A stretch of 8,317 bases of DNA from an uncultured Collinsella sp. (GCA_902494935.1 CABUVH010000088.1:1-8317); one strand, 5' to 3'. Positions 1 through 5,935 are shown, counted from the first letter of the stretch. The notes: generated from the letters alone by a model not told the origin. A program made the numbers and translations.

Positions 1-99
1 CGGCAGGGCCCCGGACCCGCCAAGCAATGCGCCAAGCCCCGTTCTGCTGAGCTCCGACTCGCTTCGCGCCTGCCGCAGAAGGGTCCCATAGGATGCTGC

Positions 100-333
100 G
101 TGCATTTTTGCGAGTATTCAGCACGCCAAGCTGTGTGCATACGCATCGGAAGCGTTAATCAACGTCTCCAGGCGCATAAATATTGTGTTTTAGACCAGAC
201 ATCGCGGTCTGACGGGACGCAGGCACATACTCCGGGGGTGCAACGGCAGGGATCAATAGCTTAGGGGCCCGTGTGTTGCAAGATTGTGGCAGTGCCGACA
301 GCACCACGATGCTGAAAACTCCGTTTTTTGCAC
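100..333. repeat. Intergenic segment bounded by imperfect inverted repeats
   Basis: The 492 bases before the transposase stop codon hold no gene I can support. Within them, a 24-base motif at 100-123 on the plus strand recurs in inverted orientation at 310-333. The copies agree at 16 of 24 positions. They share GTGCA at one end and GAGTWTTCAGCA at the other, and differ mainly where one has an A-run and the other a T-run. Between them lie further small hairpins, for example CAGAC-ATCGCG-GTCTG near 197-212. The segment is more AT-rich than the neighbouring genes. It could be a dispersed intergenic repeat, a structured RNA or the remains of a small mobile element. The sequence alone does not decide. 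Confidence 0.35.
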
Positions 334-492
334 GGCGCAGACGGGGGTAGGCACGGGCAAACCCGGACTGAGCTGTTATTTTATGCAAGATGACGATTGT
401 TCTATGCATATTAAGAAGTGCAGTTACCGTACCAAGCTTTTGAACGCTGGTTGCGGCGTATGGACGACCCCAGCTGCGGTGAACAGGCGACC

Positions 493-1305
493 CTACATCA
501 CGTTTCCGCCAGCCCGCATCGCCGTTCGCGCGCGGGCGCGCACGATACGAGAGACGGTACTTTTGCCAATCCCGGTATACCGCTCAATCTGACGCACTGT
601 AAAGCCGGCATTGTTCAATCCAACAATAACGGTATCGCGCTGCGCCGGCGGTACAGTTTTAACCCCGTTGAGCGGAACCCCTAGCTCCTTCGCCAACTTG
701 TTGGCAAAGGCGTGGCGTTCCCACTCCGTCTCTTTCATATCGCGCAGCGCCGGTTCGCCGCTGTCGGGCGTCGAAAGCGAATAGGCAGCAAAGGCCTCGG
801 CAGAACCAAAAAGCTCAAGCACGCAAGAAGGATCGGAAAATCCCCTCGTGGCATCTGCCGCATCACTGTCGTAAGCGCGCAGATGCTCCGCAAAGCTGCT
901 CCAGGGGTAACGCTCGATTAGGCTCATGCCCGCCTCCTGCGGATCGGCGTGAACGGAGCGAATAGCCTCCATCACCTGCCAGTCGGTATCGAGCGAGCGC
1001 CGGTCAAAACGGTTCTGGAACAGATGCCCTGTGCGCCCCGTGCGTTTATTGAACCGCCGCGCGTACGTCAAAAGCAGCCGGTGCATCGCCGCGCTCATCG
1101 CGTCCTCGTAATCTGCAAGCACCAGACGCACGTGATTGCCCATAAGGCACCAGGCGATAACCGTCACGCCCGCCTTGCGGCAGCACTCACGCATCAGCTC
1201 CAAGAACTCCCACCGGTCTTCATCGCCCTCAAAGATGAGCTGCTTGCCCGTACCGCGGGCACAGACATGGTAAAAGCCGGTAACCGTTCTCCAAACGCGC
1301 TGCAT
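493..1305 (-). CDS. REP-associated (Y1/IS200-like) transposase homologue with C-terminal HTH, probably catalytically impaired
   Basis: The 270-residue protein has the layout of a RAYT/Y1 transposase, enzymes that nick single-stranded DNA at REP-like hairpins. The N-terminal strand FYHVCARGTGKQLIF (11-25) and AWCLMGNHVRLVL (51-63) match the fold, as do the GRTGHLFQNRF segment (90-100) and RYPWSSF (132-138). A helix-turn-helix near 235-256 (FTVRQIERYTGIGKSTVSRIV) ends the protein. The metal-binding HUH motif reads H58-V-R60, with Arg replacing the second His. The segment usually read as YIHxNP, which carries the nucleophilic Tyr, reads SVHADP with Ser117. Both changes need one base each. The start at 1305 follows a GAAGGGAG ribosome site; the open frame runs on to 1518 but that extension has no family similarity. 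No terminator was seen downstream. The family call is firm; loss of activity is inferred. Confidence 0.85.
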   Translation of the reverse strand: MQRVWRTVTGFYHVCARGTGKQLIFEGDEDRWEFLELMRECCRKAGVTVIAWCLMGNHVRLVLADYEDAMSAAMHRLLLTYARRFNKRTGRTGHLFQNRFDRRSLDTDWQVMEAIRSVHADPQEAGMSLIERYPWSSFAEHLRAYDSDAADATRGFSDPSCVLELFGSAEAFAAYSLSTPDSGEPALRDMKETEWERHAFANKLAKELGVPLNGVKTVPPAQRDTVIVGLNNAGFTVRQIERYTGIGKSTVSRIVRARARTAMRAGGNVM

Positions 1306-1338
1306 GGCGCTCCCTTCGCCGGGATCTGCTTGCCATCC

Positions 1339-1367
1339 AATACAGCACGATTGAAGCGTGCCATCAA
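1339..1367 (-). promoter_or_regulatory. Candidate promoter of the transposase homologue
   Basis: On the minus strand TTGATG (1362-1367) and TGTATT (1339-1344) are separated by exactly 17 bases. Each matches the sigma70 consensus at four of six positions. The predicted start of transcription lies about 27 bases before the start codon at 1305. The spacer is itself a dyad, GCACG-CTTCAAT-CGTGC, which could be an operator. This is a weak match in an otherwise gene-free stretch. Confidence 0.3.
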
Positions 1368-1587
1368 AACATTCACGCAAAACAATTCGCTCGCGCGGCC
1401 AAAGGCAGTAAACAGGCGGCGAACGGCACCGTTGCAACAGGTCAACCCCCGCAACGCTTACAAGAGCTGCCCAAAAGCTTGCCAAAGACGGACCCCCTCT
1501 ACGGAAGTTCGCGACCACAGAACATAGAGTTAAACCGTTTCAATTAAAACTTCCGGACTTCTCGCTACGAAAACTGAGCCGTTCGCC

Positions 1588-1615
1588 GAATATTCCGTGC
1601 ATTTCGCGGTATTAT
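1588..1615 (+). promoter_or_regulatory. Candidate promoter of the Fe-S scaffold/GGGtGRT operon
   Basis: A good -10 hexamer TATTAT lies at 1610-1615, followed by AGGGG. No recognisable -35 hexamer sits 16-18 bases upstream. Instead the palindrome GAATATTC (1588-1595), within the near-symmetric CCGAATATTCCG, occupies that position. A missing -35 together with a palindrome suggests an activator or repressor site, but this is inference. The transcript would carry a leader of roughly 85-90 bases before the start codon at 1709. Confidence 0.4.
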
Positions 1616-1633
1616 AGGGGCTGCATGTCATGT

Positions 1634-1673
1634 CCCTTTCGAAGGGTCGCCCGGCAATCGCCAGCCACGACCC
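1634..1673 (+). promoter_or_regulatory. Two overlapping hairpins in the operon leader
   Basis: The first hairpin is CCCTT-TCG-AAGGG (1634-1646). The second pairs GGGTCG (1644-1649) with CGACCC (1668-1673) and can hold an inner GGC/GCC stem (1653-1655 with 1660-1662). Bases 1644-1646 are needed by both stems, so the two cannot form together. No U-tract follows either, so neither is an ordinary terminator. A regulatory role is possible but unproven. Confidence 0.3.
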
Positions 1674-1708
1674 CCAGACGGGACGCCAACACGATAGAGA
1701 GGAGAGGC

Positions 1709-2443
1709 ATGCAGTACTCACAGGAAGTGGAGAACATGTGCCCCGTTGCCAAGGGTGCATACCACGGCCCCGCACCCATCCCCGAGGAGGGCAAGTGGGT
1801 CCAGGCTAAGGAGATTTCCGACATCTCCGGTCTTACGCACGGTGTGGGTTGGTGCGCACCTCAGCAGGGCGCCTGCAAGCTCACGCTGAACGTCAAGGAC
1901 GGCATCATCGAGGAGGCCCTCGTTGAGACCATCGGCTGCTCGGGCATGACCCACTCTGCCGCCATGGCTTCCGAGATCCTTCCCGGTAAGACCATCCTCG
2001 AGGCCCTCAACACCGACCTCGTCTGCGACGCCATCAACGTTGCTATGCGCGAGATCTTCCTGCAGATCGTTTACGGCCGCAGCCAGACCGCGTTCTCCGA
2101 GGGCGGCCTGCCCGTGGGCGCCTCCCTCGACGACCTCGGCAAGGGCCTTCGCTCTCAGGTCGGCACCATGTTCGGCACCAAGGCCAAGGGCGCTCGTTAC
2201 CTCGAGCTCGCTCAGGGCTACGTCACCCGCATGGCTCTCAACGACAAGAACGAGATCATCGCATTCGAGTTCCTGAACCTCGGCAAGTTCACCGACGCCG
2301 TCAAGGCCGGCAAGACCCCCGAGGAGGCCATCGCTGGCGCTATGGGCCACTATGGTCAGTGGGAGAATGCTGCCAAGTACATCGACCCGCGCACCGACGA
2401 GGAGACTCACTCCGTCGCCAGCGTGTTCCCGGTTCACGAGTAG
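1709..2443 (+). CDS. NifU/IscU-like iron-sulfur cluster assembly scaffold protein
   Basis: The 244-residue protein resembles the NifU N-terminal/IscU scaffold family, in which conserved cysteines hold a nascent Fe-S cluster before transfer to target proteins in the cytoplasm. The segment IGCSGMTHSAAMASEILPGK (75-94) matches the IscU region around its central cysteine. C77 and C106 (DLVCDAI) are probably two ligands, and C49 or C56 (GWCAPQQGAC) the third. C11 is additional. The protein is about twice the length of E. coli IscU, and its C-terminal part is not part of the basic scaffold domain. The start at 1709 is preceded by GAGAGGAGAGGC and begins MQYSQEVENMCPV, as I recall for homologues; the frame is open from 1625 without a better ribosome site. 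Strong preference for GCC, CTC, AAG and GAG codons suggests high expression. It is followed after 18 bases by the GGGtGRT gene. No desulfurase gene is nearby. Its actual cargo is not known. Confidence 0.88.
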   Translation: MQYSQEVENMCPVAKGAYHGPAPIPEEGKWVQAKEISDISGLTHGVGWCAPQQGACKLTLNVKDGIIEEALVETIGCSGMTHSAAMASEILPGKTILEALNTDLVCDAINVAMREIFLQIVYGRSQTAFSEGGLPVGASLDDLGKGLRSQVGTMFGTKAKGARYLELAQGYVTRMALNDKNEIIAFEFLNLGKFTDAVKAGKTPEEAIAGAMGHYGQWENAAKYIDPRTDEETHSVASVFPVHE

Positions 2444-2461
2444 AAAGGGAGGGAAATAACT

Positions 2462-3466
2462 ATGACTGTTACGTTCGAAGGTTACGAGCGCCGCGCTGAC
2501 AAGATCAACAAGTGCCTCGCCGACAACGGCATCGCCTCCCTCGAGGAAGCTCTGCAGATCTGCACCGACAAGGGCTTCAACCCGCGTGAGATCGTCAACA
2601 ACACCCAGTCCATCGCCTTCCAGAACGCCGAGTGGGCCTACACCCTCGGTTGCGCTCTCGCTGTCAAGCGTGGCGCCAAGTCCGCTTCTGAGGCTGCCGC
2701 CATCATCGGCGAGGGCATCCAGGCCTTCACCGTTCCCGGCTCCGTCGCCGAGGACCGCAAGGTCGGTCTGGGCCACGGCAACCTGGGCGCTATGCTGCTC
2801 TCCGACGACACCGAGTGCTTCGCCTTCCTGGCCGGTCACGAGTCCTTCGCTGCCGCTGAGGGTGCTATCGGCCTGGCTCTGAACGCCAACAAGGCTCGCA
2901 AGAAGCCGCTGCGCGTCATCCTCAACGGTCTGGGCAAGGACGCTGCTCAGATCATCGCCCGCATCAACGGCTTCACCTACGTGAAGACCCAGTTCGACTA
3001 CTTCACGGGCGAGCTCAAGGTCGTCGAGACCATCCCCTACTCCGATGGTCCCCGCGCCGCCGTCAACTGCTACGGCGCCGACGACGTCCGCGAGGGCGTT
3101 GCCATCATGTGGCACGAGAACGTCGACATCTCGATCACCGGTAACTCCACCAACCCCACGCGCTTCCAGCACCCCGTCGCTGGCACCTACAAGAAGGAGC
3201 GCCTCGAGGCTGGCAAGAAGTACTTCTCCGTCGCTTCTGGTGGCGGCACTGGTCGTACCCTGCACCCGGACAACATGGGCGCCGGCCCTGCCTCTTACGG
3301 CATGACCGACACCATGGGCCGTATGCACTCCGACGCCCAGTTCGCCGGTTCTTCCTCCGTGCCTGCGCACGTTGACATGATGGGTCTCATCGGCATGGGC
3401 AACAACCCCATGGTCGGTGCCACCGTCGCCTGCGCTGTCGCCGTCGAGGAGGCCCTCAAGGCCTAA
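2462..3466 (+). CDS. GGGtGRT family protein of unknown function
   Basis: This 334-residue protein carries the motif that names its family, GGGTGRT, at 260-266 within SVASGGGTGRTLHPDNMG. The family is found mainly in anaerobes, often beside the NifU-like scaffold gene as here; its biochemical role is not established to my knowledge. Other visible features are glycine-rich stretches at 102-109 (GLGHGNLG) and 307-320, and several His and Cys residues (C18, C34, C64, C119, C203, C324) that could bind metal or a cluster. No signal peptide or membrane segment is apparent. The start follows AAAGGGAGGG with about 9 bases of spacing, 18 bases after the scaffold stop codon. Codon use is as biased as in the scaffold gene, so the two are probably made together at high level. 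A terminator lies 36 bases downstream. Involvement in Fe-S metabolism is inferred from the neighbour only. Confidence 0.88.
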   Translation: MTVTFEGYERRADKINKCLADNGIASLEEALQICTDKGFNPREIVNNTQSIAFQNAEWAYTLGCALAVKRGAKSASEAAAIIGEGIQAFTVPGSVAEDRKVGLGHGNLGAMLLSDDTECFAFLAGHESFAAAEGAIGLALNANKARKKPLRVILNGLGKDAAQIIARINGFTYVKTQFDYFTGELKVVETIPYSDGPRAAVNCYGADDVREGVAIMWHENVDISITGNSTNPTRFQHPVAGTYKKERLEAGKKYFSVASGGGTGRTLHPDNMGAGPASYGMTDTMGRMHSDAQFAGSSSVPAHVDMMGLIGMGNNPMVGATVACAVAVEEALKA

Positions 3467-3501
3467 TCGCGCCCGCGCGATGCTCATATAGTTGAGCTTT
3501 G

Positions 3502-3534
3502 GAGCCGCTACCCACCCAGGTAGCGGCTCTTTTT
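3502..3534 (+). terminator. Rho-independent terminator of the Fe-S/GGGtGRT operon
   Basis: GAGCCGCTACC and GGTAGCGGCTC form a perfect 11-bp stem with the six-base loop CACCCA, followed directly by TTTTT. It sits 36 bases after the GGGtGRT stop codon. Two smaller hairpins precede it: TCGCGC-CC-GCGCGA at 3467-3480 and GCTCA-TATAGT-TGAGC at 3482-3497. Confidence 0.93.
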
Positions 3535-3722
3535 GTTTGCGCTGTCGCAGGGTAGCTAATGCCGATATATCAGTTGGGGCGAAATACAAGATGTGATGAG
3601 ATGGAGCGTCAGAGCGTCCATGACGCCCACCTGCCATATTTGCCCTTTACCGATTTGCCGAGTCTTTGCGGCCCCATTGCCGATCACCCGTGCGACAATG
3701 CGCCGGACGAGAAAGGAATCCG

Positions 3723-5249
3723 ATGGAATCGACTGATGTACTGGTAATTGGATCTGGCATTGCAGGCCTTTGCGCCGCCATCGAAGCGGCACGCACGGGT
3801 GCAACCGTCACTGTGGCAAGCGCCGGCAAGACTATGAGTGGATCGAGCTTCTTCTCCGGAACCTGGGGCCTAGGGCTTATCGGACCCGTTAACGAAGACG
3901 ACGAGCAGGACCTCATCGACACCATCCTGGCCGTCGGCGGCGGCGTTGCCGACCCCGAACTCGTCCAAGCGTTCGTCCACGGCATTCCCCAAGCGATTGA
4001 CTGGCTCGAGCAAGACCTGGGCGTTGAGCTCCAGCGTCCGCAAAGCGCCAAGAGTGCTCAACAAAAGCAATTTATCCCCTGCTTTGACCACAAGACGCGC
4101 ATGTGGCGCGGCCTCACCCGCAAGCCCCTTGAGGACGCTCTGACGACCTGGATCGAGTCGCTCGGCATTCGCCTGCTCCCCCGCCATGAGCTTATCGACC
4201 TTGTTGAGGACACGAACGGCAGAATAACCGGAACCGTACTCTACGACCTTACCGAAAATCGAATCGTGCCCTTTGCTGCCAAGGCCACGGTCATCGCAGC
4301 CGGTGGCACAGGCGGCCTGTTCGAGCGCAGCCTTACGTCGGCTGATGTGCTCAGTTCCTCGCAGGCCATCGCACTCGCGCACGGCGCAACACTTACTAAT
4401 ATAGAGTTCATGCAGATGATGCCCGGCTTCATCGAGCCCAAGCGCAACTTGGTCTTCAACGAGAAAACCTGGCGCTACGTACATGTAGACCAGCCGGTAG
4501 ATATTGCAGACGACAAGCTGGACGACCTGCTCGAGCAGCGCTCTGGATATGGTCCTTTCACGTCACGCTTGGCCTCCCGCGCTATCGATCTCGTCATCGA
4601 TCAGGCAGGTGTCGAAGGCCTGGCACTCCACTACGACTTCCCCCGCGAGGATATCCCAGAGTTTGTGCAGACCTTTGCCACCTGGCTGCAAGACGAGCAC
4701 GGCATCGCCCCGACTGACGAGATGCGCGTTGCGATGTATGCCCACGCCGCTAACGGCGGTATCAAGATCGATAAGACCGCATACACGGGTGTTGAGGGCC
4801 TCTACGCCTGCGGCGAGGCAACAGGCGGTATGCACGGCGCCGACCGCATCGGTGGCTTGTCAAGCGCCAACGGCATCGTGTTCGGGCGCATCGCAGGCGC
4901 ATCGGCAGCCCTTGCAGCGCAGAATGCACCTGAGATGGCCCCGAAGGCGGATATCGACCTCCCCCACTACGGCATTGCCACAACAGATGCTGAACGCCTG
5001 ACACACGGCCTTAAGCACACGATGAGCACCTATTGCATGATCAACCGAACCGAGACGGGCCTATCCGAGGCACTACACGAGCTTGAGGGCTTGAAGACGG
5101 AGACAACGACCTTGAGCACACAGAAAGCCCAGGACAGCGAAGTCGCAGCCCTCGCCCGCCTGCAATCGCAGATTCGACTAGCACAGGAAATGGTCAAAGC
5201 CATGCGCAAGCGAACTGAAAGCTTAGGTTCGCACTATCGAGCAGACTAA
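3723..5249 (+). CDS. FAD-dependent oxidoreductase, fumarate reductase/L-aspartate oxidase superfamily
   Basis: The 508-residue flavoprotein opens with a dinucleotide-binding strand and GSGIAG (10-15). It has AAGGTGGLF (192-200) and, near the C-terminus, GEATGGMHGADRIGG (364-378), which matches the FAD-contacting segment of FrdA/SdhA/NadB enzymes. R282 or R286 (SRLASRAID) and H341 (AHAANGGI) occupy positions resembling substrate-binding Arg and His. The stretch usually read as EFxQFHPT is EFMQMMPG (228-235), so a conserved His is missing and the substrate may differ. The tail ends RTESLGSHYRAD, like the FrdA C-terminal domain. Start 3723 follows GAAAGGA; the upstream ATG at 3666 lacks such a site and would spoil the N-terminal FAD motif. 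There is no signal peptide, flavin-carrier domain or adjacent Fe-S or membrane subunit, so it is not an ordinary respiratory complex. It could be an L-aspartate oxidase-like or another 2-electron oxidoreductase; the specificity is unknown. Confidence 0.85.
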   Translation: MESTDVLVIGSGIAGLCAAIEAARTGATVTVASAGKTMSGSSFFSGTWGLGLIGPVNEDDEQDLIDTILAVGGGVADPELVQAFVHGIPQAIDWLEQDLGVELQRPQSAKSAQQKQFIPCFDHKTRMWRGLTRKPLEDALTTWIESLGIRLLPRHELIDLVEDTNGRITGTVLYDLTENRIVPFAAKATVIAAGGTGGLFERSLTSADVLSSSQAIALAHGATLTNIEFMQMMPGFIEPKRNLVFNEKTWRYVHVDQPVDIADDKLDDLLEQRSGYGPFTSRLASRAIDLVIDQAGVEGLALHYDFPREDIPEFVQTFATWLQDEHGIAPTDEMRVAMYAHAANGGIKIDKTAYTGVEGLYACGEATGGMHGADRIGGLSSANGIVFGRIAGASAALAAQNAPEMAPKADIDLPHYGIATTDAERLTHGLKHTMSTYCMINRTETGLSEALHELEGLKTETTTLSTQKAQDSEVAALARLQSQIRLAQEMVKAMRKRTESLGSHYRAD

Positions 5250-5295
5250 ATCGATTCTCACTTTGAGTTTGATCACAACTTCTCAACATGCATCG

Positions 5296-5370
5296 AGCCC
5301 CGTGAGCATAATTCTCATAAGGAGAGCACGTTTATGGGGCTTTAGCCGTGTTTCCCTAAGGGAATCACGG
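5296..5370 (+). other. Two hairpins downstream of the FAD gene
   Basis: AGCCCC (5296-5301) can pair with GGGGCT (5336-5341), enclosing CGTG/CACG and TCTC/GAGA stems; a few T residues follow. A second stem-loop (5346-5370) pairs CCGTG with CACGG and TTCCC with GGGAA around TAA, with one T-T mismatch. Either may help end the FAD-gene transcript, but neither has a convincing U-tract. The remaining sequence up to 5388 shows nothing else. Confidence 0.3.
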
Positions 5371-5387
5371 TGCAGTTTCCCCAACTT

Positions 5388-5483
5388 CGCGCCCCGACGG
5401 GTTCGACCCCATGCGAGGTCAACAAAAAACGACCAGCCTGAGCCAGTCGCTTTAACAATCTTTGGGTGGGCCGTCAGGGGGTC
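5388..5483 (-). repeat. Repeat copy A: tRNA-Lys 3' remnant with its terminator
   Basis: This stretch repeats 5564-5660 with three substitutions and one single-base gap. Read on the minus strand it starts with the last 20 bases of tRNA-Lys (5464-5483), continues through a copy of the downstream terminator (5424-5451), and ends near CGGGGCGCG. Identity stops abruptly at 5483, inside the T-arm, so no tRNA body remains. It is a partial duplication or the scar of a deletion or element insertion at the tRNA end. Confidence 0.75.
5424..5451 (-). terminator. Duplicate terminator in repeat copy A
   Basis: On the minus strand GCGACTGGC and GCTGGTCGT form a stem with loop TCAG, followed by a T-run. The two central pairs are G-U wobbles on this strand but A-C mismatches on the other, so it works in the minus direction. 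It would catch read-through from the tRNA operon terminator at 5600-5628. Confidence 0.6.
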
Positions 5484-5563
5484 AGCCTGCTGCGCAGGCG
5501 GTCACTGCGGCGCTTCGCGCCTTGCGCGCTGCGCTGGCAAATGCTTACGCATTTCCTCAGCTC

Positions 5564-5660
5564 CGCGCCCCGACGGGTTCGACCCCGTGCGAGGTCAACA
5601 AAAAAGCGACCAGCCTAAGCCAGTCGCTTTAACGATCTTTGGGTGGGCCGTCAGGGGGTC
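5564..5660 (-). repeat. Repeat copy B: 3' end of intact tRNA-Lys plus downstream terminator
   Basis: This is the counterpart of 5388-5483, attached to the complete tRNA-Lys gene. The differences are G for A near 5586, an inserted G at 5606, A for G in the terminator loop, and G for A near 5634. The stem of the terminator is maintained in both copies. Between the copies lie about 80 bases of short palindromes. Confidence 0.75.
5600..5628 (-). terminator. Rho-independent terminator of the tRNA operon
   Basis: Read on the minus strand, AGCGACTGGC and GCTGGTCGCT form a 10-bp stem with loop TTAG followed by a T-run. Two inner pairs are G-U wobbles that become A-C mismatches on the opposite strand, which fixes the direction. 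It begins 12 bases after the 3' end of tRNA-Lys copy 1. Confidence 0.88.
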
Positions 5661-5716
5661 GAACCCTGGACCTTGGGATTAAGAGTCCCCTGCTCTACCA
5701 ACTGAGCTAACGACCC
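5641..5716 (-). tRNA. tRNA-Lys (anticodon CTT), copy 1
   Basis: The reverse strand folds as a full cloverleaf: acceptor GGGTCGT/ACGGCCC with one G-U pair, D-arm TAGCTCAGTTGGTAGAGCA, anticodon loop CTCTTAA and T-arm CAGGG-TTCGACC-CCCTG. The anticodon CTT (plus-strand 5681-5683) reads the lysine codon AAG. The gene ends CCC instead of CCA after the discriminator A, so the tail must be completed enzymatically. It differs from copy 2 at one internal base in the T-loop. It is the last gene of the His-Lys-Lys operon. Confidence 0.96.
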
Positions 5717-5720
5717 AAAG

Positions 5721-5746
5721 CTAAAGTCCGTTATGGCGGACTTTAG
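5721..5746 (-). other. Perfect hairpin between the two tRNA-Lys genes
   Basis: CTAAAGTCCG and CGGACTTTAG form a perfect 10-bp stem around a six-base loop in the 43-base spacer between the tRNA-Lys genes. No T-run follows it in the minus direction, so it is more likely a processing or stability element than a classical terminator. Confidence 0.5.
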
Positions 5747-5759
5747 AGGAGATATCGTG

Positions 5760-5835
5760 TGGTGGGCCGTCAGGGGTTCGAACCCTGGACCTTGGGATTA
5801 AGAGTCCCCTGCTCTACCAACTGAGCTAACGACCC
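5760..5835 (-). tRNA. tRNA-Lys (anticodon CTT), copy 2
   Basis: The cloverleaf matches copy 1 except for one T-loop base (TTCGAAC here) and the last base. This copy encodes the full CCA tail (5760-5762). The anticodon CTT lies at plus-strand 5800-5802. It sits 22 bases after tRNA-His in the same minus-strand operon. Confidence 0.97.
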
Positions 5836-5857
5836 GATATCAACACGAAGCAAGAAC

Positions 5858-5935
5858 TGGGGTGGGTAAAGGGACTCGAACCCTCGACCTACGGGACCAC
5901 AACCCGTCGCTCTAGCCAACTGAGCTACACCCACC
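5858..5935 (-). tRNA. tRNA-His (anticodon GTG)
   Basis: The reverse strand gives acceptor GTGGGTG/TACCCAC, anticodon loop TTGTGGT with anticodon GTG, T-arm GAGGG-TTCGAGT-CCCTT and an encoded CCA (5858-5860). The extra 5' G at 5935 faces C73, the G-1:C73 pair that identifies histidine tRNAs. It is the first gene of the operon and starts about 27 bases after the -10 element. Confidence 0.97.

Noticed and set aside
1..264. A plus-strand frame open from the window edge to a stop near 262, and a minus-strand frame from 90 running off the edge
   Set aside because: Neither shows a recognisable protein, and the minus-strand start lacks a ribosome site. A gene fragment entering from the left cannot be excluded but is not supported.
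155..409. An 84-residue minus-strand open frame in the left intergenic region
   Set aside because: No ribosome-binding site precedes the start and the sequence has no domain; it overlaps the inverted-repeat segment, which better explains any conservation.
1306..1518. N-terminal extension of the transposase homologue up to an ATG at 1518
   Set aside because: The added 71 residues have no transposase similarity, whereas the start at 1305 has a ribosome site and begins right before the conserved first strand. A candidate promoter also lies inside the extension.
1718..3637. A 639-residue open frame antisense to the Fe-S scaffold and GGGtGRT genes
   Set aside because: It is an artefact of strong codon bias in the two real genes; its composition is rich in Gly, Val, Asp and Glu and it has no recognisable domain. 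It also crosses the terminator at 3502-3534.
5391..5415. A T-arm-like motif (GACGGGTTCGACCCC) in both repeat copies, as a possible extra tRNA
   Set aside because: The stem-loop has a six-base loop, and no acceptor, D or anticodon arm can be found around it.
5388..5660. Direct repeats as a possible CRISPR array
   Set aside because: There are only two copies of about 96 bases, they contain a terminator and a tRNA end, and no cas genes are present.
5263..5682. A 139-residue plus-strand open frame running through the repeat copies into tRNA-Lys
   Set aside because: It is built from the duplicated non-coding repeat and from tRNA antisense (WAVRGSNPGPWD), a common false prediction, and has no family similarity.
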